Positions 10,123-18,010 of a stretch of 50,327 nucleotides of DNA are shown here, one piece after another. Origin of the DNA: Azospirillum halopraeferens DSM 3675 (GTDB taxonomy: Bacteria > Pseudomonadota > Alphaproteobacteria > Azospirillales > Azospirillaceae); contig NZ_AUCF01000037.1 of assembly GCF_000429625.1 (NCBI RefSeq), forward strand, positions 1 through 50,327. The letters run 5' to 3'. The notes beneath the pieces are model-generated. The model did not search any database. It was not told the origin of the DNA and was given only the letters and a program-made list of their open reading frames with translations. The translations under genes and the position numbers were made by a program. Numbering within the stretch: the stretch's first letter is position 1; each line of letters starts with the position of its first letter.

Positions 10123-11550
10123 ATGATGCCCTATCTCGGACCCGACTTCCTCCTGGAGAGCGAGACGGCCCGCCGGCTCTACCATGAGGTCGCCGCGCCG
10201 CTGCCCATCGTCGACTACCACAACCACCTGCCGCCGGAGCAGATCGCCGCGGACACCCGGTGGGACACCATCGGCCGCCTGTGGCTGGAGGCCGACCACT
10301 ACAAATGGCGGGCCATGCGCTGGGCCGGCATCGACGAACGGCGCGTCACCGGCGACGCCACCTTCCGCGAGAAGTTCGACGCTTTCGCGGCGACCCTGCC
10401 GCGGGCCCTCGGCAACCCGCTGCATCACTGGAGCCACCTGGAGCTTTACCGCTACTTCGGCCTGGACGGCACGATCCTGTCACCGCGCACCGCCGACCGG
10501 GTGTGGGAGGCGGCGAACGCGCAGCTCGCCGGGCCGGAGTTCGGCGCGCGCGGGCTGTTGCGGCGGATGAACGTGGTCCTCGTGGGGACCACCGACGATC
10601 CCTGCGACGATCTGCGCCATCATCTGGCCCTGCGCGGCGAGGCCGACCCCGGCGTCCGGGTGGTGCCCAGCTTCCGCCCCGACCGCGCCTTCAAGATCGA
10701 GCGCGACGATTTCCCCGCCTATATGGAGCGGCTGGAGGAAGCGTCCGGCCTGACCATCGCCGGCTTCGAGGATCTGGTGGCGGCCCTGGAGCGCCGGCTT
10801 GACCACTTCGTAGCGGCGGGGTGCGTGGCCACCGACCACGGCATCGAGGTGCTGCGCCACGGCGCCGAGCGGACCGAGCGGGAGCTGAGCGCCATCCTGC
10901 GCAAGGGCCGCGCCGGCACCGCCCCGGAGGAATCGGAGATCGCCGACTTCCAGGGGGCCGTGCTGGTCGCCCTGGGCCGCGCCTACGCCCGCCGCAACCT
11001 GGTGATGCAGCTTCACATCGGGCCGATCCGCAACACCAGGACCGCGCTGTTCCAACGGGTGGGGCCGGACTGCGGCGGCGATTCCATCGGCGACCGCGCC
11101 ATCGCGGCGCCGCTCAACGCGCTGCTCGACCGGCTCGACCGGACGGGGGAGCTGCCGCGCACCATCCTCTATTCCCTGGACCCGTCGCGCAACGAGATCA
11201 TCGTCACCACCGCCGGCAATTTCCAGGACGGTTCCCTGCCGGGCAAGATCCAGGCGGGATCGGGCTGGTGGTACAACGACCAGCTCGACGGCATGCGGCG
11301 CCAGATGACCCAGTTGGCCCAGATGGGGCTGATCTCGACCTTCGTCGGCATGCTGACGGACAGCCGCTCGTTCCTGTCGTTTCCGCGGCACGAGTATTTC
11401 CGCCGGCTGTTCTGCGCCATGGTCGGCGACTGGATGGACCGCGGCATGATCCCCCCCGATCACGACCTCGCCGCCGACCTCGTGGCCGACGTCTGCTACC
11501 GCAACGCCGCCGCGTGGTTCCTGCCGGACGGCGGGCGTCCGCGAGGGTGA
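10123..11550 (+). CDS. uxaC: Glucuronate/galacturonate isomerase
   Basis: The 475-residue uronate isomerase (EC 5.3.1.12) belongs to the amidohydrolase superfamily. It converts D-glucuronate to D-fructuronate or D-galacturonate to D-tagaturonate. The metal-binding VDYHNHLPP motif (His-x-His) stands near the N-terminus, followed by IGRLWLEADHYKWRAMRW. MQLHIGPIRNTRT and the GSGWWYNDQLDGM region near the C-terminus are hallmarks. The length agrees with the family (about 470). I place the start at the first ATG of the ATGATG pair, with AAGGA just upstream. The same frame is open for a long way upstream as a shadow of GH31. It supplies the step before UxuB and UxuA. Confidence 0.95.
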   Translation: MMPYLGPDFLLESETARRLYHEVAAPLPIVDYHNHLPPEQIAADTRWDTIGRLWLEADHYKWRAMRWAGIDERRVTGDATFREKFDAFAATLPRALGNPLHHWSHLELYRYFGLDGTILSPRTADRVWEAANAQLAGPEFGARGLLRRMNVVLVGTTDDPCDDLRHHLALRGEADPGVRVVPSFRPDRAFKIERDDFPAYMERLEEASGLTIAGFEDLVAALERRLDHFVAAGCVATDHGIEVLRHGAERTERELSAILRKGRAGTAPEESEIADFQGAVLVALGRAYARRNLVMQLHIGPIRNTRTALFQRVGPDCGGDSIGDRAIAAPLNALLDRLDRTGELPRTILYSLDPSRNEIIVTTAGNFQDGSLPGKIQAGSGWWYNDQLDGMRRQMTQLAQMGLISTFVGMLTDSRSFLSFPRHEYFRRLFCAMVGDWMDRGMIPPDHDLAADLVADVCYRNAAAWFLPDGGRPRG

Positions 11551-11707
11551 CGGGCCGGATCGCATCCGTGTCGGCCGGCCACCCGGAGCGCCGGCTGGCA
11601 CGAAGCGGTCGGGATGTGGGGTGGCGCCCGATCCACAAGCTGACCGCCGGCTTGACATCGGACGCCGGGTCACTCACCACCGGATCGGAACTCTCGCGGA
11701 AGCCCTC

Positions 11708-12688
11708 ATGTCCGAGCCGTCCCAGCCGCACGACAAGCTGTTCAAGGCGCTGACCGACGACCCGCGGGTGGCCGGCGCGCTGATCCGCGAACGCCTGCCG
11801 GGCGGCATTGCGGCGCTGCTGTCGGACGATCCGCCGGAGCCGGTGGAGGGCAGCTTCATCGACGAAGACCTGCGCGGCAGCCGGAGCGACCGGCTGTTCA
11901 GGGTGCGCACGCGCGGCGGCGGCGAGGCGTTCCTGTACGCGCTGGTCGAGCACAAATCCGTGCCCGATCCGGGATTGCCGCTGCAGTTGCTGGGCTACAT
12001 GCTGCGCATCTGGCAGCGTCACGCCGGGCGCGATCCGGCGCGGCTGCGGGCCCTGCCGGCGATCATCCCGCTGGTGGTGTACCACGGAGCCCGGGCATGG
12101 ACGGTACCGACGGCGTTCCGCGAGCTGATCGCCGCTGACGAGTCCGTCCGCCGCCATCATCTGGATTTCGCCTACGCCCTGACCGACCTCGGCCGTATCG
12201 ACGATGCGCGCCTGTCGGACCTGGCGACCTTGCGGGCGGGGCTGTTGGCGCTCAAGTATGCCCTGCGGGAGACCGACCCGTGGCCGGTGCTGGTGTCGAT
12301 CCTGGAGGCGCTGCCGGAAAACGACCCCCTGGTCCGGCCGCTTCTGGTGTACATTTTGTCGGTGTACGAGGGCGTTGACCGCCCGATGCTGATCCGGGCC
12401 ATCCATCAGGCCAAGCCGGAGGGGGAGGGAAGCATGGTGTCATTGGCCGCACGGGAATGGATCGCCGAGGGCGAGGCCAAGGGCATGGCCAAGGGCAAGG
12501 CCGAGGGGTTGCACGAGGGGCAGGCGCGGACGCTGCTGCGTCTGTTGAACCGGCGCTTTGGTCCGGTGTCCGATACGGTGCGCGCAAGGGTGAATGCTGC
12601 CGACCTTGATGCACTCGACCGGTGGTTCGATCGGGCGCTGGACGCCCCGACCCTGGAGGCGGTGTTCGACGAGGCGGGGTCACACTGA
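11708..12688 (+). CDS. Rpn-family recombination-promoting nuclease (PD-(D/E)xK, formerly YhgA-type putative transposase)
   Basis: The 326-residue protein opens with QPHDKLFKALTDDPRVAGAL, the signature of the Transposase_31/Rpn domain. The nuclease core shows Asp61 in SDRLFRV and the Glu81-x-Lys83 pair in LVEHKS, as in PD-(D/E)xK enzymes. The C-terminus (about 255-326), with repeated EGEAKGMAKGKAEG and RTLLRLLNRRFG, matches the DUF4351-type tail common in these proteins. E. coli relatives cut DNA and raise RecA-independent recombination, and such genes are often multicopy and mobile. It stands alone between uxaC and an AT-richer gap. The start is the ATG at 11708, and an upstream in-frame extension has no homology. 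Confidence 0.88.
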   Translation: MSEPSQPHDKLFKALTDDPRVAGALIRERLPGGIAALLSDDPPEPVEGSFIDEDLRGSRSDRLFRVRTRGGGEAFLYALVEHKSVPDPGLPLQLLGYMLRIWQRHAGRDPARLRALPAIIPLVVYHGARAWTVPTAFRELIAADESVRRHHLDFAYALTDLGRIDDARLSDLATLRAGLLALKYALRETDPWPVLVSILEALPENDPLVRPLLVYILSVYEGVDRPMLIRAIHQAKPEGEGSMVSLAAREWIAEGEAKGMAKGKAEGLHEGQARTLLRLLNRRFGPVSDTVRARVNAADLDALDRWFDRALDAPTLEAVFDEAGSH

Positions 12689-13136
12689 ACCGGCAGCGGA
12701 CGGAAATCGTAAGACGTTGATTCCAATTATGAAAGAATAAATAAACGTATAGTCTTGGTGAGACGCCGTGTTGTTAAGGCCGTACCCTTGGCTGTTTTCA
12801 TTTTTTTCACGAACATGTGACGCAGGCCCTTTCGGCGTCGCCACTATCCCTCTCGACCAGGCTCTCGACTGCGTCGCCAACGCCCCGCTCTTCCGGATCC
12901 ACACCTGATCGCTCAGCCGGAAGATCAGACGTGGTGCATCGTCGATCTTGCAGCGTCGAATCACGCCACGCGCCCGGACGACCGCGGCCATGGCGGCAAC
13001 CCCCGGCGCCGGCCACGCCGCCGCCATAGGCGGGCCGATCAGCGCAACGCACGCCTTTTCCACAGCCTGTTTACCGAGCAAACTATTCGCTTGCAAAAGG
13101 CTGCACCTCGGGGTTAGGTTCGTCTTCACCGCTCCG
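12689..13136. other. Stretch without a convincing gene, with an AT-rich patch
   Basis: About 450 bases lie between the Rpn gene and the operator of the next regulator. Bases 12705-12830 are strikingly AT-rich for this genome, with runs such as GAAAGAATAAATAAACG and a seven-T run near 12806, which hints at acquired DNA or a broken element. Open frames on both strands (for example 12817-13029 plus and 12680-13129 minus) show no recognisable protein. I see no tRNA, clear terminator or inverted repeats marking an element boundary. Confidence 0.5.
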
Positions 13137-13149
13137 GTGGTCTGACCAC
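13137..13149. promoter_or_regulatory. Palindromic operator of the FadR-type regulator
   Basis: GTGGTC-T-GACCAC is a perfect inverted repeat 44 bases before the regulator's ATG. It fits the TNGTNNNACNA pattern expected for the FadR subfamily of GntR regulators. A related shorter palindrome, CGGTC-C-GACCG, lies at 13948-13958 in front of the TRAP genes. Confidence 0.6.
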
Positions 13150-13193
13150 AAGACTACAAGGCCACCTGAGCACCGGTAGACCCGAGTGCCGCC

Positions 13194-13934
13194 ATGCCAC
13201 CCGAATTCCCGTCCCGCGACGTCCCGACCGCCTCCGGCCTTACTCCCATCGCCCGGCAGCAGGTGCCGGAAATGGTCGCGCGCCAGATCCAGCAGCTCAT
13301 CGCCCGGCAGAGTCTGGCGACCGGCGACCGCCTGGCGACGGAGCGCGATCTGGCGGAGGCGCTCCAGGTCAGCCGCGCCGCCGTGCGCGAGGGCCTGAAG
13401 CTGCTGGCCGGTTACGGGGTGGTGGAGGTGCGACCCAACGTCGGCATCTTCGTCAGGGAACCGCAACGCCTGGTCCTGCTCGATCCCTCGTCGCTCGGCT
13501 CGGAGGAGCGGCGGCGCATGCTGGTTCAGGCCACCGCCGTGCGCAGCCTGATCGACTGCGAGGCGGCGGAACTGGCCGCCCGCATCATCACCGACGACGA
13601 GCTGGAGGGCATCCGCCGCTACCTGACCGAGGCGGACTCCGAACCCATGCGCACCCGCCTGGCCTTCGCCATCGACCTCAACTTCGAGGCGATGATCGGG
13701 GCGGCCGCCGGCAATCCCTATCTCGCGGCCGTGCAGCGGGACGCCCACCGGTACTTCCGCTCCGCCTGGGAAAGCTGCGGCTTCATCCCCCGCCCGGCCG
13801 ATGACCGCAGCGCCCAGCACTGGGGCATCTTCGAAGCCATCGCCGCGCGCGACGCCCGGCGGGCGCGGACCCTGATGTTCGAGCACATGCAGCCGCAATC
13901 CCTGTCCGGCGGCCCGATTCCGCCGACCGGCTGA
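13194..13934 (+). CDS. GntR-family (FadR subfamily) transcriptional regulator of the sugar-acid TRAP module
   Basis: The 246-residue protein has a winged helix-turn-helix at about 25-92 (ATERDLAEALQVSRAAVREG, then LAGYGVVEVRPNVGIFV). An FCD effector domain follows, with AIDLNFEAMIGAAAGNPYL and SAQHWGIFEAIAARD carrying the usual acidic and His positions. It is read in the same direction as the TRAP P-Q-M genes and the dehydratase that follow from 14041. A palindrome of the FadR class lies just upstream. It probably represses this module until a sugar acid or dehydratase product binds. The effector is unknown. The start is the first ATG of the frame, and a dozen N-terminal residues before the fold are poorly constrained. 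Confidence 0.88.
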   Translation: MPPEFPSRDVPTASGLTPIARQQVPEMVARQIQQLIARQSLATGDRLATERDLAEALQVSRAAVREGLKLLAGYGVVEVRPNVGIFVREPQRLVLLDPSSLGSEERRRMLVQATAVRSLIDCEAAELAARIITDDELEGIRRYLTEADSEPMRTRLAFAIDLNFEAMIGAAAGNPYLAAVQRDAHRYFRSAWESCGFIPRPADDRSAQHWGIFEAIAARDARRARTLMFEHMQPQSLSGGPIPPTG

Positions 13935-13947
13935 CGCGATCCCGCAC

Positions 13948-13958
13948 CGGTCCGACCG
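13948..13958. promoter_or_regulatory. Possible second operator before the TRAP genes
   Basis: CGGTC-C-GACCG is a short perfect palindrome that shares GGTCnGACC with the site at 13137-13149. A looser TGGTC-gggaa-GACCA follows at 13971-13985. Both lie between the regulator stop and the dctP start. The assignment rests on resemblance only. Confidence 0.35.
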
Positions 13959-14040
13959 CTCTCCGGAGGGTGGTCGGGAAGACCAGCGGCCGCCCCCCGG
14001 GCGGTCGGACACCCCCCTGTTGCCAACGAGAGGGACCACC

Positions 14041-15036
14041 ATGCATCGCTTCCGCAGGCCGGCCGCTTCCTGGCTGGCCATCGCCGTCGCGCTCGGCACC
14101 ATGACCTACGCCCAGACCGCCGACGCCCGCCGCATCACCGCCGCCACCACGCTGAGTTCCAAGGACGTCAGCACCCGGGCCCTGGAGCACTGGGCGGGCC
14201 TGCTGAAGGAACGCACCGACGGCGGTCTCACCATGAACGTCATTCCCGGCGGCACGCTGGGCGGTGACCGGGAGCACCTGCAGCAGCTGTCCAGCGGCGA
14301 GATCGACATCAATCTCTCCTCGCCCGTCGCCCTGCAGCACGTGGCGCCCCAGTACCAGTGCCTGGAGGCCGAGTACGTCTACGAGGACGAGGATCACGGC
14401 TTCCGCGTCTGGCAGGGCGACGTCGGCCGGGAGGTGTCGCAGCGCATCCGGGAGCAGTACGGCATCGAGATCGTCGGCATCGGCCGCCGCGGTGCGCGCC
14501 ACCTCACGGCCAACCGCCCGGTGAACGCCCCGGCGGACCTGAAGGGTCTGAAGATGCGCGTTACCAACAACCTGCGGGCCGCGGTCTTCGGCGCCTACGG
14601 CGCGCTGCCGGCGCCGCTGCCGCTGTCGGAACTCTACGGCGGCCTGCGCCAGCGGGTGTTCGACGCCCAGGAGAACCCGCTGGCCACCATCTACGCCAAC
14701 CGCTTCCACGAGGTGCAGAGCCACATCGTGCTGACCGGGCACGTGTGGACCTACAACATCGTCCTGGCCGGCAGCCGGTTCCTGGAGTCGCTGAACGCCG
14801 AGGAGCGCAAGGCCTTCGACGAAACTCTGGCGCAGACCATCACCTGGCTCAACGACGAGGCCACCCGGGAGGATGAGCGCATCCGCTCCGAGATCGAGAA
14901 GGCGGGCGGAGTCACCTTCATCGAGCCCGATCGCGCCGCTTTCCGCGCCGCGGCACGCCCGGTGCTGGCGAAATACGCCGAGGAGAACTGCCGGCCGGGC
15001 CTGCTGGCCGACGTCGACAAGGCGGCTGCTCGCTGA
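14041..15036 (+). CDS. TRAP transporter solute-binding protein (DctP family)
   Basis: The 331-residue periplasmic receptor has an export signal at residues 1-32 (LAIAVALGTMTYAQTADA, cleaved after ADA). Mature features include GGTLGGDREHLQQLSSGEID, the ligand Arg in DLKGLKMRVTNN, and LSELYGGLRQRVFDAQENPL, which is the region that closes over a carboxylate. The ATG at 14041 follows GAGAGGG, and an in-frame TTG at 14020 is less likely. Q and M follow directly. The neighbouring dehydratase implies an aldonic or uronic acid ligand. It differs clearly from the first DctP in this window, so the two systems probably have separate ligands. Confidence 0.9.
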   Translation: MHRFRRPAASWLAIAVALGTMTYAQTADARRITAATTLSSKDVSTRALEHWAGLLKERTDGGLTMNVIPGGTLGGDREHLQQLSSGEIDINLSSPVALQHVAPQYQCLEAEYVYEDEDHGFRVWQGDVGREVSQRIREQYGIEIVGIGRRGARHLTANRPVNAPADLKGLKMRVTNNLRAAVFGAYGALPAPLPLSELYGGLRQRVFDAQENPLATIYANRFHEVQSHIVLTGHVWTYNIVLAGSRFLESLNAEERKAFDETLAQTITWLNDEATREDERIRSEIEKAGGVTFIEPDRAAFRAAARPVLAKYAEENCRPGLLADVDKAAAR

Positions 15037-15044
15037 GGGGTGCC

Positions 15045-15533
15045 ATGATCCGTCGAGCCCTCGACGGGGTCTGGATCGGGGTCGCCGTCCTGCTGGTGCT
15101 CGTCACCGTGGCGGCGACTCTCGCCCAGGTCCTTTTCCGCTACGTCTTCGAGCTGCCGCTCGCCTGGACGGAGGAAATCTCGCGCATGGCCCTGGTGTGC
15201 GCCGTCTACGCCGCGGTGACGCCGGCCTACCTGCGCGGTGAGCACATCGTCGTCGATTTCTTCCTGCGCAAGCTGCCGGGAGCGTTGGCGGCGGCGGGGG
15301 TCGGCGCCATGAAGCTGCTGTCGCTGTTCGTCTTCGCCTACCTCGCCTGGGGCGCCTATCTGCAGATCGGCCGGAGCTGGACCATGTCCCTGATCGCCGT
15401 GCCGGAACTGACCATGGGCATGATCTACGCCCTGCAGTTCGCGGCGCTCGCCTCCCTCTGCGCGGCGGTGCTCGTCACCTGGCGCGACGAGGGTGTCTAT
15501 CTCTCCGCCACCGGACAGGCACCGGACCAATGA
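15045..15533 (+). CDS. TRAP transporter small permease subunit (DctQ family)
   Basis: The 162-residue protein has four predicted membrane helices and the usual motif region AQVLFRYVFELPLAWTEEISR, followed by RGEHIVVDFFLRKLPG. The length is typical of the family, unlike the tailed DctQ at 5675. The ATG lies eight bases after the DctP stop, preceded by GAGGGG. The end overlaps the DctM start by four bases (ATGA), so Q and M are translationally coupled and would form one membrane complex. Confidence 0.9.
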   Translation: MIRRALDGVWIGVAVLLVLVTVAATLAQVLFRYVFELPLAWTEEISRMALVCAVYAAVTPAYLRGEHIVVDFFLRKLPGALAAAGVGAMKLLSLFVFAYLAWGAYLQIGRSWTMSLIAVPELTMGMIYALQFAALASLCAAVLVTWRDEGVYLSATGQAPDQ

Positions 15534-16828
15534 TCCCCGTCCTTCTCGCCGTCGGGCTCGTCATCCTCATCATGGCGGGCCTGATGGTCGCCGCGGCGGC
15601 CGGTCTGGCCGCCATCGTCGGCGCCACCATCCTGTTCGGTGACCTGTTCGACCCGCGCATCCCGACGATGCTGAGCCGTCTGGCCATCGACCGCATCGAC
15701 AACTTCCTTCTGCTGGCCATCCCCTTCTTCATCCTGGCCGGCCGGCTGATGAACACCGGCGGCATCACCGAGCGCCTGTTCTCCTTCGTGGCGCTGCTGG
15801 TGCAGCCGGTGCGCGGCGGCCTCGGGCACGCCAACGTGCTCGCGTCCTTCATCTTCGCCGGCATGTCCGGTTCCGCCACCGCCGACGTGGTGGGGCTGGG
15901 CGCGGTGGAGATGCGGGCGATGAAGCAGAACGGCTATCCCGTGCCGTTCAGCGCCGGCGTCACCGCGGCATCGTCCCTGCTGGGACCGATCCTGCCGCCG
16001 TCCATCGTGCTGGTGGCTTACGCCGTGCAGGCGGAACAGTCGGTGGCCACCCTGTTCCTGGCGACCATCGGGCCGGGCATCCTGATCGCCCTGTGCTACA
16101 TGGCATGGGTCGCCTACGTGGCGGCGCGCAGCGGCCTTCCCCGGGGTTCCGTCCCGCGGGCGGGCGAGGTCGCCCGGGCCGGCGTGCGGGCCCTGCTGCC
16201 GCTGCTGACGCCGGGCATCATCCTGGCCGGCATCTACACCGGCGTCGCCACCCCCACCGAGGCGGCCGCCATCGCCGTGCTCTACGCCTTCGTGCTGACC
16301 AAGTTCATCTACCGCGAACTGACCTGGAGACAGTTCCTCGAACAGATCCGCGGCACCGCGCTCGACACCGCCACCTTGATGTTCATCATCGCCCTGACCT
16401 CGGCGTTCGGCGTGGTGATGCTGCGCCTGGATCTGCCGCAGGCCCTGGCGGCGCTGGTGATCGGCATTTCCGAGAACCCGACGGTGGTGATGTTCCTCTT
16501 CCTGGTGATCTGGACGGTGGTCGGCTGCTTCATGGCGCAGACGCCGGCCATCATCATCCTGACGCCCATGCTGCTGCCCATCGCCGAACGGGTCGGCATC
16601 GACCCCGTGCACTTCGGTGTCGTCATGGCCCTGGCCCTGACCATCGGGCTGCTGACGCCGCCCGTGGGCATGGTGCTCTACGCCCTGAACAAGATCGCCT
16701 TCGTGCCGCTGGCGGTGCTGTTCCGGGTGGCCCTGCCGTACGTGGCCATCGCCTTCGGCGCCACCTGCCTGCTGATCCTCTTCCCGGAACTCGTGCTGGC
16801 CCTGCCGCACGCGTTCGGTCTTCGGTAA
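15530..16828 (+). CDS. TRAP transporter large permease subunit (DctM family)
   Basis: The 432-residue channel subunit has LLAIPFFILAGRLMNTGGI, ASFIFAGMSGSATADVVGLG, AASSLLGPILPPSIVLV and LTPPVGMVLYALNKI, all conserved DctM blocks, and about 12 membrane spans. It overlaps the DctQ gene (ATGA) and is followed after 18 bases by the dehydratase gene. It would import a sugar acid with sodium and hand it to the downstream enzyme. Confidence 0.93.
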   Translation: MIPVLLAVGLVILIMAGLMVAAAAGLAAIVGATILFGDLFDPRIPTMLSRLAIDRIDNFLLLAIPFFILAGRLMNTGGITERLFSFVALLVQPVRGGLGHANVLASFIFAGMSGSATADVVGLGAVEMRAMKQNGYPVPFSAGVTAASSLLGPILPPSIVLVAYAVQAEQSVATLFLATIGPGILIALCYMAWVAYVAARSGLPRGSVPRAGEVARAGVRALLPLLTPGIILAGIYTGVATPTEAAAIAVLYAFVLTKFIYRELTWRQFLEQIRGTALDTATLMFIIALTSAFGVVMLRLDLPQALAALVIGISENPTVVMFLFLVIWTVVGCFMAQTPAIIILTPMLLPIAERVGIDPVHFGVVMALALTIGLLTPPVGMVLYALNKIAFVPLAVLFRVALPYVAIAFGATCLLILFPELVLALPHAFGLR

Positions 16829-16846
16829 CCAAGGAAACCGCGACCC

Positions 16847-18010
16847 ATGATCATCGAACGAGCCCGCCCCCGCCGCGTCGGACAATTCCTGTTCGCCGAG
16901 ATCACCGCCACCGGCGGCGTGACCGGCTACGGCGAAAGCGGGGCCTGGGGCCATCTGGAAGCGTCCGAAGCGGCGCTGGCCAAGTTCTGCGAGTACCTGG
17001 TCGGCAAGGACCCGCGCCGCATCGAGTATCACTGGAACATGATGCACCGCTTCGCCCACTTCAACGGCGCCGCCGTGGGGGGCGCCATCTCGGCCGTCGA
17101 CATCGCGTTGTGGGATCTCAAGGCCAAGGCGCTGGGTGTTCCCCTCTACGAGCTTCTCGGCGGCAAGGTGCGCGACCGCATGCGGGTCTACGCCCACGTC
17201 TATTCCGCCACGCGCGAGGAGGTGACCGCCCACGCCGTCGCCAAGCACCGCGAGGGCTTCACCGCCATCGGCCATTTCAACCCGTTCCTCGACGAGCCGG
17301 AGGACCGGCCCCTGTTCATGACCCACGCCGGCCTGGTCGACGAGGGCGTGAAGACCGTGCGGGCGGTGCGTGAGGCGGTGGGCAGCGAGGTCGACCTGCT
17401 GCTGGAACTGCACCGCCGGCTCACCCCCGCCGAGGCCATCGCCTTCGCCGACAAGGCGGTGGAGTACGACCCCTACTGGATCGAGGACCCGATCCGGCCG
17501 GAGAACATCGACGGCATGGCCGAGGTGGCGCGCAAGGTGCGCATCCCCGTCGCCACCGGCGAACGCTACTTCAACATCTACCAGTTCAAGATGGCGATCG
17601 AGCGGCGGGCCCTGTCCTTCGCCCGGGTGTCGCTCGGCGTGTGCGGCGGCATCACCGCCGCCCTGAAGATCGCCGCCATCGCCGAGGCCAACGACGTCCA
17701 GGTGGCGCCGCACAACCCGATCTCCCCCATCGGGCTGGCGGCGTGCGCGGCCGTCGGCTTCGCCCGGGCCAACGTCGCCATCGTCGAGTATCCCACCGGC
17801 CACGAGAACTACGTCATGGAGTCCACACCGACGCTGCTGGGCGCCAACATCGTCGACGGTTCGTTCTCCGTCGAGCAGGGCTTCATGGCACCCTCCGACC
17901 GCCCCGGCCTGGGCCTGAACGTGGTGGAGGACGCCGAGCGCATCCGCCCCGCGATCTCCCGCAAGGTGTCGATGCGCCGCCACCGCGACGGCAGCGTCGT
18001 CGACCAGTGA
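16847..18010 (+). CDS. Enolase-superfamily acid-sugar dehydratase (mandelate racemase/muconate lactonising family, galactonate dehydratase-like)
   Basis: The 387-residue enzyme has the alpha/beta capping domain followed by the (beta/alpha) barrel. Probable metal ligands are Glu187 in LLLELHRRL, Glu213 in YWIEDPIRP and Glu239 in VATGERYF. His189 and His289 (VAPHNPISPIG) are the likely catalytic acid/base residues, as in the acid-sugar dehydratases. The first ligand is Glu where most relatives (DFHGR type) have Asp. Such enzymes remove water from an aldonate such as galactonate or arabinonate to give a 2-keto-3-deoxy acid. The substrate cannot be read from sequence. Coupling to a TRAP importer and a FadR-type regulator supports a catabolic role. 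The stop overlaps the next gene's GTG. Confidence 0.87.
   Translation: MIIERARPRRVGQFLFAEITATGGVTGYGESGAWGHLEASEAALAKFCEYLVGKDPRRIEYHWNMMHRFAHFNGAAVGGAISAVDIALWDLKAKALGVPLYELLGGKVRDRMRVYAHVYSATREEVTAHAVAKHREGFTAIGHFNPFLDEPEDRPLFMTHAGLVDEGVKTVRAVREAVGSEVDLLLELHRRLTPAEAIAFADKAVEYDPYWIEDPIRPENIDGMAEVARKVRIPVATGERYFNIYQFKMAIERRALSFARVSLGVCGGITAALKIAAIAEANDVQVAPHNPISPIGLAACAAVGFARANVAIVEYPTGHENYVMESTPTLLGANIVDGSFSVEQGFMAPSDRPGLGLNVVEDAERIRPAISRKVSMRRHRDGSVVDQ

Noticed and set aside
12680..13129. Minus-strand frame of 149 codons in the gap after the Rpn gene
   Set aside because: It crosses the AT-rich patch, has no recognisable domain or ribosome site, and runs into the promoter side of the next regulator.
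15497..17983. Long minus-strand frame of 828 codons opposite TRAP and dehydratase genes
   Set aside because: The composition is low-complexity Gly/His/Gln/Arg and it overlaps three well-supported genes.
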